Positions 54,064 to 62,891 are shown, counted from the stretch's first letter. The stretch: DNA of 64,000 nucleotides from Calditrichota bacterium (GCA_013150955.1 JAADJD010000062.1:62001-126000); one strand, 5' to 3'. The notes: generated by a model from the sequence alone, not told the origin. Program-made: numbers and translations.

Positions 54064-54774
54064 TCACTCTTCGTTCATCCACACCAGAATACGTCCACAG
54101 AACTCGCAGGTGATCAATCGATTCAATTCTCGAATTTCCACAATCTTTTGCGGCGGAATGGCCGAATAACACCCTCCGCAGGAACTGCGTTTCACGGGTG
54201 CCACGGCGATGCCTCCCTTCGCACTCCGAATGCGCTCATACTGCCGATACAATCGCGGTTCAATCTGCGCCACTACCTCTTCCCGTTCAACCTTTAACCG
54301 CTCCTCTTCCGATTGGGTTTGCTGGGAAATTTCCTCCAGTTCCTGCTGATACTCATTCAATTGTTTTTGCAATTCCTGAATCTGGGTCGTCAACTCCGCG
54401 ATTTCTTTGTCCAGCTCCTCCTCGGTTTCCAGGGTCTGCAGGATCTTGTTGTCCAGTTCCTCAATCTCCAGCTTCTTGGTATCTATTTCCAGAGAGATGG
54501 CATCGTATTCCTTATTCGTCTTCACCTGGTACAGCTGTTCCTCAAATTTCTTCAATTGCTCCTTGCTGGCTTCCACTTCCAGTTCAAACATGCGCCGATC
54601 ACTAATGATCTTTTCCTTCTGCTTCTGCAACTCCGCCAGTCGTCCCTGCTTTTCGTCCAGATCTTCCTGCGTTTGTTCAATCAGGAAGGGCAAATCCCCC
54701 TTCTGCAGCTTCAGCTCATCCAGCCGTGTATCGATGGTTTGAAGTTTGACCAGATTCGCGACAATCTGTTTCAA
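54064..54774 (-). CDS. coiled-coil protein with C4-type zinc ribbon
   Basis: 236 residues. About 1-165 form a long helical hairpin rich in Glu, Gln, Lys and Leu (LVKLQTIDTRLDELKLQKG.. LYQVKTNKEYDAIS). The C-terminal domain (about 185-230) has CGGCYSAIPPQKIVEIR and ITCEFCGRILVW, four Cys that bind zinc. This is the CdsZ/zf-RING_7 type, thought to bind ribosomes or RNA. The start is TTG 54774: AGGAGG lies five bases upstream. The frame opens further to a TTG at 54807, but that lies inside the U run of the tRNA terminator. Located between the tRNA and rnpB, a frequent arrangement. Confidence 0.88.
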   Translation of the reverse strand: MKQIVANLVKLQTIDTRLDELKLQKGDLPFLIEQTQEDLDEKQGRLAELQKQKEKIISDRRMFELEVEASKEQLKKFEEQLYQVKTNKEYDAISLEIDTKKLEIEELDNKILQTLETEEELDKEIAELTTQIQELQKQLNEYQQELEEISQQTQSEEERLKVEREEVVAQIEPRLYRQYERIRSAKGGIAVAPVKRSSCGGCYSAIPPQKIVEIRELNRLITCEFCGRILVWMNEE

Positions 54775-54805
54775 TTTTACCTCCTCTTCCTTTGTACGTT
54801 CAGTC

Positions 54806-54839
54806 AAAAAAAAAGTGCACTCGTTTATCGGAGTGCACT
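54806..54839 (-). terminator. intrinsic terminator after the tRNA
   Basis: Minus strand AGTGCACTC pairs with GAGTGCACT around an eight-base loop, then nine T. It separates the tRNA from the zinc-ribbon gene. Confidence 0.88.
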
Positions 54840-54918
54840 TTCGGGTTTACAGGTTCTTGTTTCCGTTGTTGAAAGAAACGCCAAATACCTCAACAATTTG
54901 AATCTCCTCTCCATTTAG

Positions 54919-54992
54919 TGGGCCCTCCAGGACTCGAACCTGGGACCAGTCGATTATGAGTCGACCGCTCTAACCAACTGAGCTAAGGGCCC
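54919..54992 (-). tRNA. tRNA with CAU anticodon, probably tRNA-Ile2 (or elongator Met)
   Basis: A 74-base cloverleaf: acceptor GGGCCCT with AGGGCCC, D arm GCTC..GAGC, anticodon stem GTCGA..TCGAC holding CTCATAA (anticodon CAU), T arm CCAGG-TTCGAGT-CCTGG, discriminator A, no encoded CCA. The paired G1-C72 rules out the initiator. The GGGCCCTTAGCTCAG opening and the stem sequence resemble E. coli and Bacillus Ile2 tRNAs, whose C34 is changed to lysidine by TilS, more than elongator Met tRNAs. The distinction is an inference. Confidence 0.9.
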
Positions 54993-55009
54993 CAAAAAAG
55001 GCGACAAAA

Positions 55010-55038
55010 AATTTAATTTTTCAAATTTTTAAATGCAA
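55010..55038 (-). promoter_or_regulatory. candidate sigma-70 promoter of the tRNA
   Basis: Minus strand TTGCAT, 17 bases, TAAATT, ending 18 bases before the mature tRNA 5' end. AT-rich region, so a chance match is possible. Confidence 0.45.
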
Positions 55039-55129
55039 TATAATTTTATTTCCATAATCGCCAAAATTATAAACGTTAGAAGCAACCGGCATTGTTCCCT
55101 GAACCCTCATTTTTCTTTTCTTACTTTGG

Positions 55130-55466
55130 AACCCAGATTATACATTCGCCTACGAATCAAACGAATTCACACAAACAAAAATAATCAAATCCATTTGATG
55201 ATATCCGGATGAAAGATGTGTTCCGGGATTTATCCCAGATTATGCAATAGCCTACGAATTACACGAATTAAAACGAATAAAAAACAATAAAATCCATTTG
55301 ATGATATCTGGATGAAGATGTGTTCCAGGATTTCTTCGCGATTTTGCAGATATTTTTGGGTTTCATTCGCGTGATTCGCGGCTTAATGCATGATTTGGGT
55401 TTATTCGCTATTTTGAAGATGTTTTTAGAGTTCATTCGCGTGATTGGTGGTTGAATGCATGAGGTT
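55130..55466 (-). repeat. interspersed repeat, composite copy 11 (reverse orientation)
   Basis: Outer arm AACCCAGATTATACATTCGC, then a nested second arm (CAGATTATGCAATAGCCTAC), a duplicated piece of core (TGTGTTCCGGGATTTATCCC and TGTGTTCCAGGATTTCTTCG), a right arm ending GCATGATTTGGGTTT, and one more core-plus-arm piece ending near 55466. The longest reverse-oriented array in the window. Confidence 0.9.
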
Positions 55467-55797
55467 GAAACATCCACGGGGGAATCGTTTCTCTGAATGA
55501 CGCATTTACAACGTGCCGATCCCACACATGGTTTCAACCATCCAGGACCGGCAAAGCAGGTAAATAAGCGATATAGTGGGACATGGCTTTTCGGGATTGA
55601 CCGATTACGTCTGGCGGGCCTCCCCCGTGCGTGGACAGCCGTAGAACGCAACACCCGGAGTCATCGGAGTCAGGCAAATACAACAGGGCAGACGCTGACT
55701 ATCCCGCCTGCCCTGCCTGGTATCTTTCAGAAATCCACGTCCAACCATCATTATTCTGGATTCATCGGATCTGCTAACGCCCTGTTGGTTTGGCTGA
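55467..55797. other. 331-base spacer without recognised gene
   Basis: Between repeat copy 11 and the cyclase-family gene. Short overlapping ORFs exist on both strands (the longest about 118 codons, rich in Arg, Thr and Pro) but have no ribosome binding site and no family resemblance. It could be decayed coding sequence. Confidence 0.4.
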
Positions 55798-56592
55798 TCA
55801 CCCCTCCGGTACTCGCGCAACAATCCGCACCGGACCGCCACTGCCGCCTTTAATCTTCATGGGCAAAGCGATTACCCAGGCTCCCGTGGCCGGCAGCTGA
55901 TCCAGATTGGCTACATTTTCCAGGATGGGAATGTTCTGGCCATTCAGGATCTGGTGACTTTCGAAATGGGTCGACTGGCCATAATCGATGCTGGGGGTGT
56001 CCAGGCCGATCGCATCGATCGTGCGATTTTCCACCAGCCAGCGTGCGGCGTCCGGATGCAGCCCTGGAAAATGCAACTTTGGAACCGCCTGGGCGCCCCG
56101 TTCGGCCGTTCCCATATATTTTTCCCGATCCGGCCAGAATCGACCGTATCCCGTTCGCAGAAAAACAATGGCCCCGCTGGGAATTTCCCCGTGCCGGGCT
56201 TCCCAGTTCTGAAAATCCTCCACCGTCACCAGATAATCCCGGTTTTTCAACGCCTGTTCCGAAACATCAATCACCACCGCCGGCCCCATGAGTTGTTCCA
56301 GTGGAATTTCATTTACCGGCCGTTTTCCCTGGGCAAAATGCACCGGAGCATCCATGTGGGTTCCCCCATGCTCCGCGGCGCAGAACTTATTCGCCGAATA
56401 ATAAAATCCCTGATCGGTGACTCCCGAAAAAACCGTCTCCAGCTTAAACGGATCCGACGTGGGCCAGTAGATGGTCTCCTCCGAAAATTCATAACTCAAA
56501 TCAATCCAGCGCCCACCATCCAGCCCGACTTCTTTCCGGGCACATCCCAGTACCAGCAAACCCATCAATATGAATAATCCAAACCCTTTCAT
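55798..56592 (-). CDS. cyclase-family (kynurenine formamidase-like) lipoprotein
   Basis: 264 residues with lipoprotein signal LLVLGCARK. The metal-binding motif HGGTHMDAPVHF (family HxGTHxDxPxH) is at about residue 72-83, and a later FPGLHPDAARWL plus GLDTPSIDYG complete the fold of the cyclase/formamidase superfamily, which hydrolyses N-formyl-kynurenine or related amides. No tryptophan-degradation genes are nearby, and export as a lipoprotein argues against that substrate. GGGGAG lies seven bases before ATG 56592; nine more codons are open. Confidence 0.88.
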   Translation of the reverse strand: MKGFGLFILMGLLVLGCARKEVGLDGGRWIDLSYEFSEETIYWPTSDPFKLETVFSGVTDQGFYYSANKFCAAEHGGTHMDAPVHFAQGKRPVNEIPLEQLMGPAVVIDVSEQALKNRDYLVTVEDFQNWEARHGEIPSGAIVFLRTGYGRFWPDREKYMGTAERGAQAVPKLHFPGLHPDAARWLVENRTIDAIGLDTPSIDYGQSTHFESHQILNGQNIPILENVANLDQLPATGAWVIALPMKIKGGSGGPVRIVARVPEG

Positions 56593-56812
56593 GGTAACTC
56601 CCCATCCTTTTTTACCCAAATTTTAAAATAAATTAAAATACGAAATCATTTTTCGCAAATCCCCGGAACAGCAATTTTCCTTGCCTGCCCATGGATTCAT
56701 CGCCCGGCTTTTCTGAATTTTCCATATTAATGGAAAAATTTTTTTATTATTTTGGAGGTTCATGGAAAAACCAGCCAGAATGGAGAAGACGTAACGGAAA
56801 GGAGCCGGCGCT

Positions 56813-57364
56813 ATGAATCGTGAAGAAGCCTTTCAATTGTTAACGGAATACACAAAAAAGGAAAATCTAATCAAGCACGCCCTGGCAGTAGAGGCTGCCA
56901 TGCGGGCCTATGCACGCGAATTTGGTGAAGACGAAGAAACCTGGGGCATTGTGGGACTGCTCCACGATTTTGATTACGAGCGCTACCCCAGCCTGGAGGA
57001 TCATCCCTTCCGGGGAGCGGAAATTCTCCGGCAAAAAGGGGTTCCTGAAGAATGGGTGGAAGCGATTCTGGGGCACGCCAATCACACCGGCGTTCCCCGG
57101 CGGACTCGAATGGCCAAAACGCTTTACGCAGTGGATGAACTCTGTGGGTTCATTACCGCCGTGGCCTACGTGCGGCCCAGCAAAAAAATTGCCGATGTCA
57201 CCGTCAAATCGGTCAAGAAAAAACTGAAAGACAAAGCCTTTGCCAGACAGGTGAGCCGGGAAGATATTTTCAGGGGCGCCGAGGAACTGGGCGTGCCCCT
57301 GGACGAACACATCGATCGGGTCATTCGGGCCATGCAAAGCATTGCCGATCAACTGGGACTTTAG
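56813..57364 (+). CDS. HD-domain phosphohydrolase-like protein
   Basis: 183 residues. HD superfamily metal ligands: His 22 region (IKHALAVEAAMR), LLHDFDYERYP (HD pair near residue 56), HPFRGAEIL and GHANHTG. Members hydrolyse nucleotides or small phosphate esters; small ones like this are usually uncharacterised. GGAAAGGAG lies eight bases before ATG 56813. It leads a same-strand group with an ECF sigma factor 44 bases downstream, but a shared transcript is not proven. Confidence 0.85.
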   Translation: MNREEAFQLLTEYTKKENLIKHALAVEAAMRAYAREFGEDEETWGIVGLLHDFDYERYPSLEDHPFRGAEILRQKGVPEEWVEAILGHANHTGVPRRTRMAKTLYAVDELCGFITAVAYVRPSKKIADVTVKSVKKKLKDKAFARQVSREDIFRGAEELGVPLDEHIDRVIRAMQSIADQLGL

Positions 57365-57408
57365 GAATTCGATGGTGCGCAACAATTTAAATTGCCATAC
57401 GTAAACCC

Positions 57409-58005
57409 ATGTCCGACTTTAAGAAAGAAGATCGAAAAAAAGAAGATCACCAGCTGGTACACCGTGCCCGTTCTGGGGATCAAAAGGCGTTCGAAGAACT
57501 GTTAAATAAATACCGGAACCTGGTTTATCACGTCATGTACCGAATGGTCCAAAATCCACAAGAAGCTGAAGACCTGACCCAGGAAGCTTTCATGAAAGCG
57601 TTTCATGCCATTCACACGTTTAACGAAGAATTCGCTTTCTCCACCTGGCTGATGAAAATTGCCACCAACAATTGCATCGATTTTCTGAGAAAAAAGAAAC
57701 TGAAAACCTATTCCATCGATAAACCCGTTCAATACAAGGACGAGGAAATTCAGATCGACGTCCCCGACACCGACCCATCGCCGGAACGCCGTCTGCTGGA
57801 AGATGAACGCAAACAACTGCTGCAAACGGCCATCGACTCGCTCCCCACACTGTATCGCACGGTAATCCTGCTCCGCCATCAGGAAGAAAAATCCTACGAA
57901 GAAATTGCCGAGATTTTAAACATTCCCATCGGGACGGTTAAAGCACGCCTGTTCCGGGCACGGGAAATGCTCAATAAAAAAATAAAGGACATTTTGTACG
58001 GATGA
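57409..58005 (+). CDS. ECF-type RNA polymerase sigma factor
   Basis: 198 residues. Region 2: FEELLNKYRNLVYHVMYRMV, EAEDLTQEAFMKAFHAI, FSTWLMKIATNNCIDFLRKKK, contacting core and -10. Region 4: DSLPTLYRTVILLRHQEEKSYEEIAEILNIPIGTVKARLFRAREML, contacting -35. No region 1.1 or 3, so it is an extracytoplasmic-function type (RpoE/SigW-like). Its stop overlaps the next start by four bases (ATGA). No anti-sigma factor with a zinc motif or single membrane span is adjacent; the downstream gene encodes a beta-rich exported protein instead. Confidence 0.94.
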   Translation: MSDFKKEDRKKEDHQLVHRARSGDQKAFEELLNKYRNLVYHVMYRMVQNPQEAEDLTQEAFMKAFHAIHTFNEEFAFSTWLMKIATNNCIDFLRKKKLKTYSIDKPVQYKDEEIQIDVPDTDPSPERRLLEDERKQLLQTAIDSLPTLYRTVILLRHQEEKSYEEIAEILNIPIGTVKARLFRAREMLNKKIKDILYG

Positions 58006-58901
58006 ATTTCCGGCGCTTTCCTCACTGGCCTGTTTTCTGGATCATCGGACTATCCCTCTGCGGATTGCTGCTGGCGGGTCCACCGGACCGGACCAGCAAG
58101 CTGCGTCGCATTATTGATTGGTCCGGCGAAGAGGCCCTGCACGCCCGCATTTACGTGGGAACCGGCCTGTTTTACCTGATGCCCGGTAGCTCCAAACGCA
58201 TCATGGAAGGGGAGTTTCTGTTCCGAAAGATTCCCCCAAAAATCAGTTACGAAGTGGTGGGAGATAAGGGACAGCTTCGAATTCGCTTTACCGACAAACC
58301 TTCCAAAAAAAAGGAGGAAGATGAGGATCAATCGACAAACATATCCTCGCTGGATGAAATTTACGAAAACGAATGCAATCTGCGATTCACCCCGAATATA
58401 CCCATTTCCCTCATTCTGGAATTCGGGGTGGTTAAAGGCGAAGTGGAGCTGGGGGGACTCCAGATGGAAAAATTGAAGCTCAGTGTGGGTGTTAGTGGAC
58501 TGGATGTGAATTTCCAGAAACCCAATCCCATCATCATGGAAGAAATTGAGGTGGAAGCCGGGGTAGGGAAATTGCAACTGGAAAATCTGGGTAACGCGAA
58601 TTTCTCTTATTTCAAATTCGATGGGGGACTGGGGAGTTACGAAGTGGATTTGAGCGGCGATTTTCGGCAGAATGCCGACGTGGACATCAATCTGGGGCTG
58701 GGCAAACTCCTGCTGTACCTGCCCCGATCCATCGGCGTGCGGCTGAAGGTGAACAAGTCTTTTCTCACCTCCTTTAGCATTGACGACGTGTATAAAAAAA
58801 ACAACTATTACTTCAACGAAAACTGGGGCAAGGCCCCTTACAGCATGGACATCCGCATTGATGCCGGCATTGGACGCATTTCCATTGAGTGGGTGGATTG
58901 A
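58002..58901 (+). CDS. exported beta-rich protein coupled to ECF sigma factor
   Basis: 299 residues. A hydrophobic N-terminus (FWIIGLSLCGLLLAGPPD) should act as a signal peptide or anchor. The rest is beta-strand with repeated short motifs (VGTGLFYLMPGS, VKGEVELGGLQMEKLKLSVG, VEAGVGKLQLENLGN, GLGSYEVDLSGDF, LGLGKLLLYLP, AGIGRISIEW), i.e. a right-handed or toast-rack-like stack resembling LiaF/DUF2154-type proteins. It has no zinc motif of classical anti-sigma factors. The four-base overlap with the sigma gene argues for a joint role: sensor, regulator or target. Confidence 0.78.
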   Translation: MNFRRFPHWPVFWIIGLSLCGLLLAGPPDRTSKLRRIIDWSGEEALHARIYVGTGLFYLMPGSSKRIMEGEFLFRKIPPKISYEVVGDKGQLRIRFTDKPSKKKEEDEDQSTNISSLDEIYENECNLRFTPNIPISLILEFGVVKGEVELGGLQMEKLKLSVGVSGLDVNFQKPNPIIMEEIEVEAGVGKLQLENLGNANFSYFKFDGGLGSYEVDLSGDFRQNADVDINLGLGKLLLYLPRSIGVRLKVNKSFLTSFSIDDVYKKNNYYFNENWGKAPYSMDIRIDAGIGRISIEWVD

Positions 58902-58945
58902 TCCCTTCTACCCCCAATTCACAGATTTTCTCCATTCTTACATTC

Positions 58946-59350
58946 AACCCTCATAAAATGATGAACCGCGAATCACACGAATGAACACAAACAAATCCAG
59001 ATTATGCATCAGACCACGAATGACACGAATGAACACAAATAAACACAGATTATGCATTAGAACCACGAATTACACGAATTAACACAAATAAAACCAATAA
59101 AATACATTAGATTGTGTCTGGATGAAAATGTGTTCCAGGGTTTATTCGCGATTTTGTTGATATTTTTTGGATTCATTCGTGTGATTCGCGGTTAAATGCA
59201 TTATTTGGGATAAAATTTGGATTCTATTTGGATGAAAATGTTTTTCCGGAATATTCGCTATTTTGTTGGTTTTTTTCGAATTCATTCGCGTGATTCGCGG
59301 TTTAACCCATTATCTGGGTCTATTCGTGTGAATTCGTGTCATCCGTAGGC
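58946..59350 (-). repeat. interspersed repeat, composite copy 12 (mostly reverse)
   Basis: Three tandem left arms (CCGCGAATCACACGAATGAA, CCACGAATGACACGAATGAA, CCACGAATTACACGAATTAA) separated by CAGATTATGCAT, then the reversed core (TGTGTTCCAGGGTTTATTCG), two right arms (TGATTCGCGGTTAAATGC; TGATTCGCGGTTTAACCC) and a further arm with CCGTAGGC. Between two convergent genes. Confidence 0.92.
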
Positions 59351-59356
59351 AACTAC

Positions 59357-59386
59357 AAAAAAGGGTCACCCCGGGGTGACCCTTTT
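59357..59386 (-). terminator. terminator between the repeat and nrdJ
   Basis: GGGTCACCCC and GGGGTGACCC form a perfect stem flanked by A6 and T4. On the minus strand, nrdJ's, it is followed by six T, 28 bases after the nrdJ stop. Confidence 0.85.
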
Positions 59387-59413
59387 CTTTCCTGATTACT
59401 GTGACAAACGAGG

Positions 59414-62248
59414 TTACGAACATCCCGTGGTGGTTCCACATTCAATGCACTTGTAGCAGCTCCCATTGCGCACCATGATGGATCCACACATGGGGCAGTT
59501 GGGCGCATCGGCCTGGGTGGTGAAGATGACCTTTTCCCGCTCCTCCAGGGAAAGGGATTTATCGGCGAGCGATTCGGTGTGCCCACCGCTGGCATCACCG
59601 GCGTTCCCTGCCGTGGCCTGCGTACCGGAAGGACCTTCCACCGATCGCACTTCCATATACTTTTCTTTTTCTTCCTTGGGTAAAAACTTTAATGCCAGCC
59701 AGCGGAAAATGTAATCCATCACCGACTTGGCATAAGGAATATTGGGATTTCCAGTATATCCCGATGGCTCGAACCGGGTATGGCTGAACTTGTCCACCAG
59801 CACTTTCAAAGGCACCCCGTATTGAAGTGCCAGAGAGATGGCGGTTGCAAAAGAATCCATCAATCCCGAAACGACGGAGCCTTCTTTGGCCATCACAATA
59901 AAGATTTCTCCCGGCGAACCATCCTCATACATGCCCACGGTGATGTAACCCTCGTGGCCTCCCACGGAGAACTTGTGGGTAATGGCCTTGCGCTCATCAG
60001 GCAGGCGCCGGCGGTACGGCCGGCCGTATTCCTTCACCGCTTCCTTGGCAGCCGTGGAAAGCGGCTGGGTGCGTTTGGAGTTATCCCGGTAGATGGCAAT
60101 GGCCTTCACCCCCATCTTCCAGGCCTTCATGTAAATCTCCATAATTTCTTCCACGGTGGTCTCTTCCGGCACGTTCACCGTTTTGGAAATGGCACCCGAA
60201 ATAAACGGCTGCACGGCGGCCAGCATTTTAACGTGGCCCATGTAATGAATGGAACGCACGCCATTGATGGGCTTAAATGCACAATCGAAGACCGGCAGAT
60301 GTTCGGATTTTAGCCCCGGCGCCCCCTCGATGGTGTCGTGCTCGTTAATATAGTCGATGATGTCCCTGGCGGTCTTTTCATCATAACCCAGACGCTTCAG
60401 GGCACGGGGTACAGAGTTGTTCACAATCTTTAACATGCCTCCACCCACCAGCTTCTTGTATTTCACCAGGGCGATGTCCGGCTCCACACCGGTGGTATCG
60501 CAATCCATCATAAAGGCAATGGTGCCGGTGGGCGCCAGAACCGATACCTGAGCGTTGCGGTACCCATACTGCTCGCCCAGGTTCAGTGCCACATCCCATA
60601 CCGAGGTGGCAGCCTCGTAGAGATAGTCGGGCAGGTAACGCGACTCCAGTTTGTACGCCGCATCCCGATGTTTGCGGATGACCCGCAACATGGGTTCCCG
60701 GTTTTTAGGGAATTCCTCGAAGGGTCCCATATACCGGGCCAGTTCGGCTGAGGTGGCATATGCATGACCGGTTAAAATGGATGTAACGGCACCGGCATAC
60801 GCCCGACCTTCGTCGCTGTCGTACGGTAATCCCAGGGACATCAATAAGGCGCCCAGATTGGCATAGCCCAGTCCCAGCGTGCGGAATTTATGAGAATTCT
60901 GGGCAATCTCCTTTCGCGGATAACTGGAATTATCCACGATGATTTCCATGGCCGTAATCATCACCCGTACGGCCTTTTTGTAGGATTCCACATCGAAATG
61001 GCCTTCTTCATCCAGGAATTTCAACAGATTGAGTGAGGCCAGATTGCAGGCCGTATCATCGATGAACATGTATTCGGAGCAGGGATTGGACGCATTGATT
61101 CGGGCCGAATTGGGGCAGGTATGCCAGTCGTTAATGGTGGTGTCGTACTGCATGCCGGGATCCCCGCAAATGTGGGTGGCCTCGGCAATCATGTGCATAA
61201 TGTCCCGCGCGCGATAGGTATCCATGGGCTCGCCCGTGGTCACAGCGCGGGTCACCCATTCGCGATCCTCTTCCACCGCCCGCATGAATTCATCGGTTAC
61301 CCGCACGCTATGGTTGGCATTCTGGAAAAAGACCGAACTGTAGGCTTCCCCATTGATCGAACCGTCGTACCCGGCATCGATTAAGGCCCAGGCCTTCTTT
61401 TCTTCGTTGGCCTTGGAATTAATGAATTCCACAATATCCGGATGATCCACATTCAGAATAACCATTTTAGCAGCACGCCGGGTCTTTCCACCGGATTTAA
61501 TCACCCCCGCAAACGCATCGAACCCTTTCATAAACGAAACCGGTCCTGAGGCCTTCCCACCCCCCGACAGCGGTTCCTTGGAAGACCGCAAGACCGACAG
61601 GTTGGTACCCGTTCCCGATCCGTACTTGAACAACATGCCTTCGATCTTTGCCAGATCCAGAATGCTTTCCATGGTATCCTGAACCGAATTGATGAAGCAG
61701 GCCGAACATTGCGGCTTTTCTTCGATTCCCACATTAAACCACACCGGGCTGTTAAACGCGGCGTACTGATTCACCAGCAGGGCCGTCAATTCCGAATAGA
61801 ACACCTCTCCATCTTCCGGCGTGGCGAAATACCCATCTTTAATCCCCCAGTCTGCAATGGTCCGGGCGACCCGATTGATCAGTTGCTTCACACTGGTTTC
61901 CCGTTCCGGAGTGCCCGGTTTCCCGTGGAAATATTTCGACACCACCACATTGGTAGCCAGCTGAGACCAGAACTTGGGAACCTCCACATCCTCCTGTCGG
62001 AACACCACCTCCCGCTTCTCGTTGGTAATTAAAGCCTCCCTCTTCTCCCACTCTATTTCATCGAAAGGGTGAATCCCAGGTCGTGAAAAGTAGTGCTGGA
62101 ATTTCATCCCTTTCGGTTCTTGTTGTTGCCCCGAATCCTTTTGGGTATCCTTTTTCGTGGTAACCGATTGACTCGCACCTTCCTCATCCATGGGAAACAA
62201 CCATTCCTCTTTGACCGATGGACCCGACGGGGACTTCTTGCCTGACAT
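59414..62248 (-). CDS. nrdJ: adenosylcobalamin-dependent (class II) ribonucleotide reductase
   Basis: Makes deoxyribonucleotides with a radical from adenosylcobalamin, so DNA precursors can be made with or without oxygen. 944 residues. Features: N-terminal FDEIEWEKREALI; active-site region VQDTMESILDLAKIEGMLFKYGSGTG; NPCSEYMFIDDTACNLASLNL with catalytic Cys, Asn and Glu; SVLAPTGTIAFMMDCDTTGVEPDIA; and the C-terminal CPMCGS..CYKCIECGTTTGCS Cys cluster that re-reduces the enzyme. The length fits the NrdJ group with the C-terminal TSCPD-like extension. No cobalamin riboswitch-like block is seen in the 62249-62599 leader. AGGAGG lies before ATG 62248. Confidence 0.96.
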   Translation of the reverse strand: MSGKKSPSGPSVKEEWLFPMDEEGASQSVTTKKDTQKDSGQQQEPKGMKFQHYFSRPGIHPFDEIEWEKREALITNEKREVVFRQEDVEVPKFWSQLATNVVVSKYFHGKPGTPERETSVKQLINRVARTIADWGIKDGYFATPEDGEVFYSELTALLVNQYAAFNSPVWFNVGIEEKPQCSACFINSVQDTMESILDLAKIEGMLFKYGSGTGTNLSVLRSSKEPLSGGGKASGPVSFMKGFDAFAGVIKSGGKTRRAAKMVILNVDHPDIVEFINSKANEEKKAWALIDAGYDGSINGEAYSSVFFQNANHSVRVTDEFMRAVEEDREWVTRAVTTGEPMDTYRARDIMHMIAEATHICGDPGMQYDTTINDWHTCPNSARINASNPCSEYMFIDDTACNLASLNLLKFLDEEGHFDVESYKKAVRVMITAMEIIVDNSSYPRKEIAQNSHKFRTLGLGYANLGALLMSLGLPYDSDEGRAYAGAVTSILTGHAYATSAELARYMGPFEEFPKNREPMLRVIRKHRDAAYKLESRYLPDYLYEAATSVWDVALNLGEQYGYRNAQVSVLAPTGTIAFMMDCDTTGVEPDIALVKYKKLVGGGMLKIVNNSVPRALKRLGYDEKTARDIIDYINEHDTIEGAPGLKSEHLPVFDCAFKPINGVRSIHYMGHVKMLAAVQPFISGAISKTVNVPEETTVEEIMEIYMKAWKMGVKAIAIYRDNSKRTQPLSTAAKEAVKEYGRPYRRRLPDERKAITHKFSVGGHEGYITVGMYEDGSPGEIFIVMAKEGSVVSGLMDSFATAISLALQYGVPLKVLVDKFSHTRFEPSGYTGNPNIPYAKSVMDYIFRWLALKFLPKEEKEKYMEVRSVEGPSGTQATAGNAGDASGGHTESLADKSLSLEEREKVIFTTQADAPNCPMCGSIMVRNGSCYKCIECGTTTGCS

Positions 62249-62599
62249 ACGTGCCTCCTTTTGTTAAATGGAACAACAATCCCTCTAACCCATTATAAAT
62301 GCGTTAATTACGTTATCATTTTTAAATGGGGTTTTAATTTTTGATCAGCTCAAAAATATCATCCGTCCCCTAAAATGTCAAATAAAAAATGGGGCCGGGT
62401 CACATTTCATTTTTGTGGCAAAAATTGCAACCGAATTGCAAATCTCCAGCCGAATTCATCATAAATATTCTGGGACGTGTTGCCAGGCGGGATTGCCCCG
62501 CCATCTCCTTTCGTCACGATTGGCAAAAGGAAGGCGTTTTCCGGTGGGAGTCGGTCACTCCGGGGCCATCCCGAAAAAGGCCCCGGAACACCCGATGGG
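62249..62599. other. 351-base intergenic region upstream of nrdJ
   Basis: AT-rich near nrdJ, GC-rich near the small gene. Holds the hairpin at 62560-62586. No repeat copy, no cobalamin box and no clear promoter pair is found. Confidence 0.45.
62560..62586 (-). terminator. hairpin without U tract, 13 bases after stop
   Basis: CCGGGGCC (62560-62567) and GGCCCCGG (62579-62586) form a perfect eight-base stem downstream of the small gene at 62600 on the minus strand. No T run. Confidence 0.5.
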
Positions 62600-62782
62600 C
62601 TACAATTTGTCACTAAAGAAATCCTCGCTGCGCCGATGCGCCTTCTCGATTAATTTGTTCTTGTACTTTCCGTGTAATTTGGACATCTCCTTAAAGGCCT
62701 CTTCCTTGTCCTCGGGTAATTGCTTGGGATGGCAGGCGTAATAGATTTTCACAAACTCCAGGGCAATTTCATTGAAATCCAT
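62600..62782 (-). CDS. small helical protein of unknown function
   Basis: 60 residues: MDFNEIALEFVKIYYACHPKQLPEDKEEAFKEM.. followed by a Lys/Arg-rich helix and the acidic end SEDFFSDKL. No signal peptide or span. ATG 62782 has GGAGG six bases upstream; a GTG four codons earlier overlaps that site. The sequence looks like a real conserved small gene rather than chance, because it has a good ribosome binding site and its own hairpin, but the family has no known role. Divergent from the EamA gene. Confidence 0.68.
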   Translation of the reverse strand: MDFNEIALEFVKIYYACHPKQLPEDKEEAFKEMSKLHGKYKNKLIEKAHRRSEDFFSDKL

Positions 62783-62891
62783 GGCGACCTCCACTTATTT
62801 AATTCATTTTCAATTTTGTTGAATTTGCTTATTTTCCCGTTGTCCATATTAATTTAAAACGATCGGGAAATTTATAATAGCAAAATATCCC

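Noticed and set aside
55268-55654. 128-codon minus-strand frame across repeat copy 11
   Set aside because: Most of it is read from repeat arms (for example CIKPRITRMKPKNI), so it is not a gene.
62249-62599. Cobalamin riboswitch upstream of nrdJ
   Set aside because: The enzyme uses B12, but no B12-box-like or kissing-loop sequence is visible in the leader.
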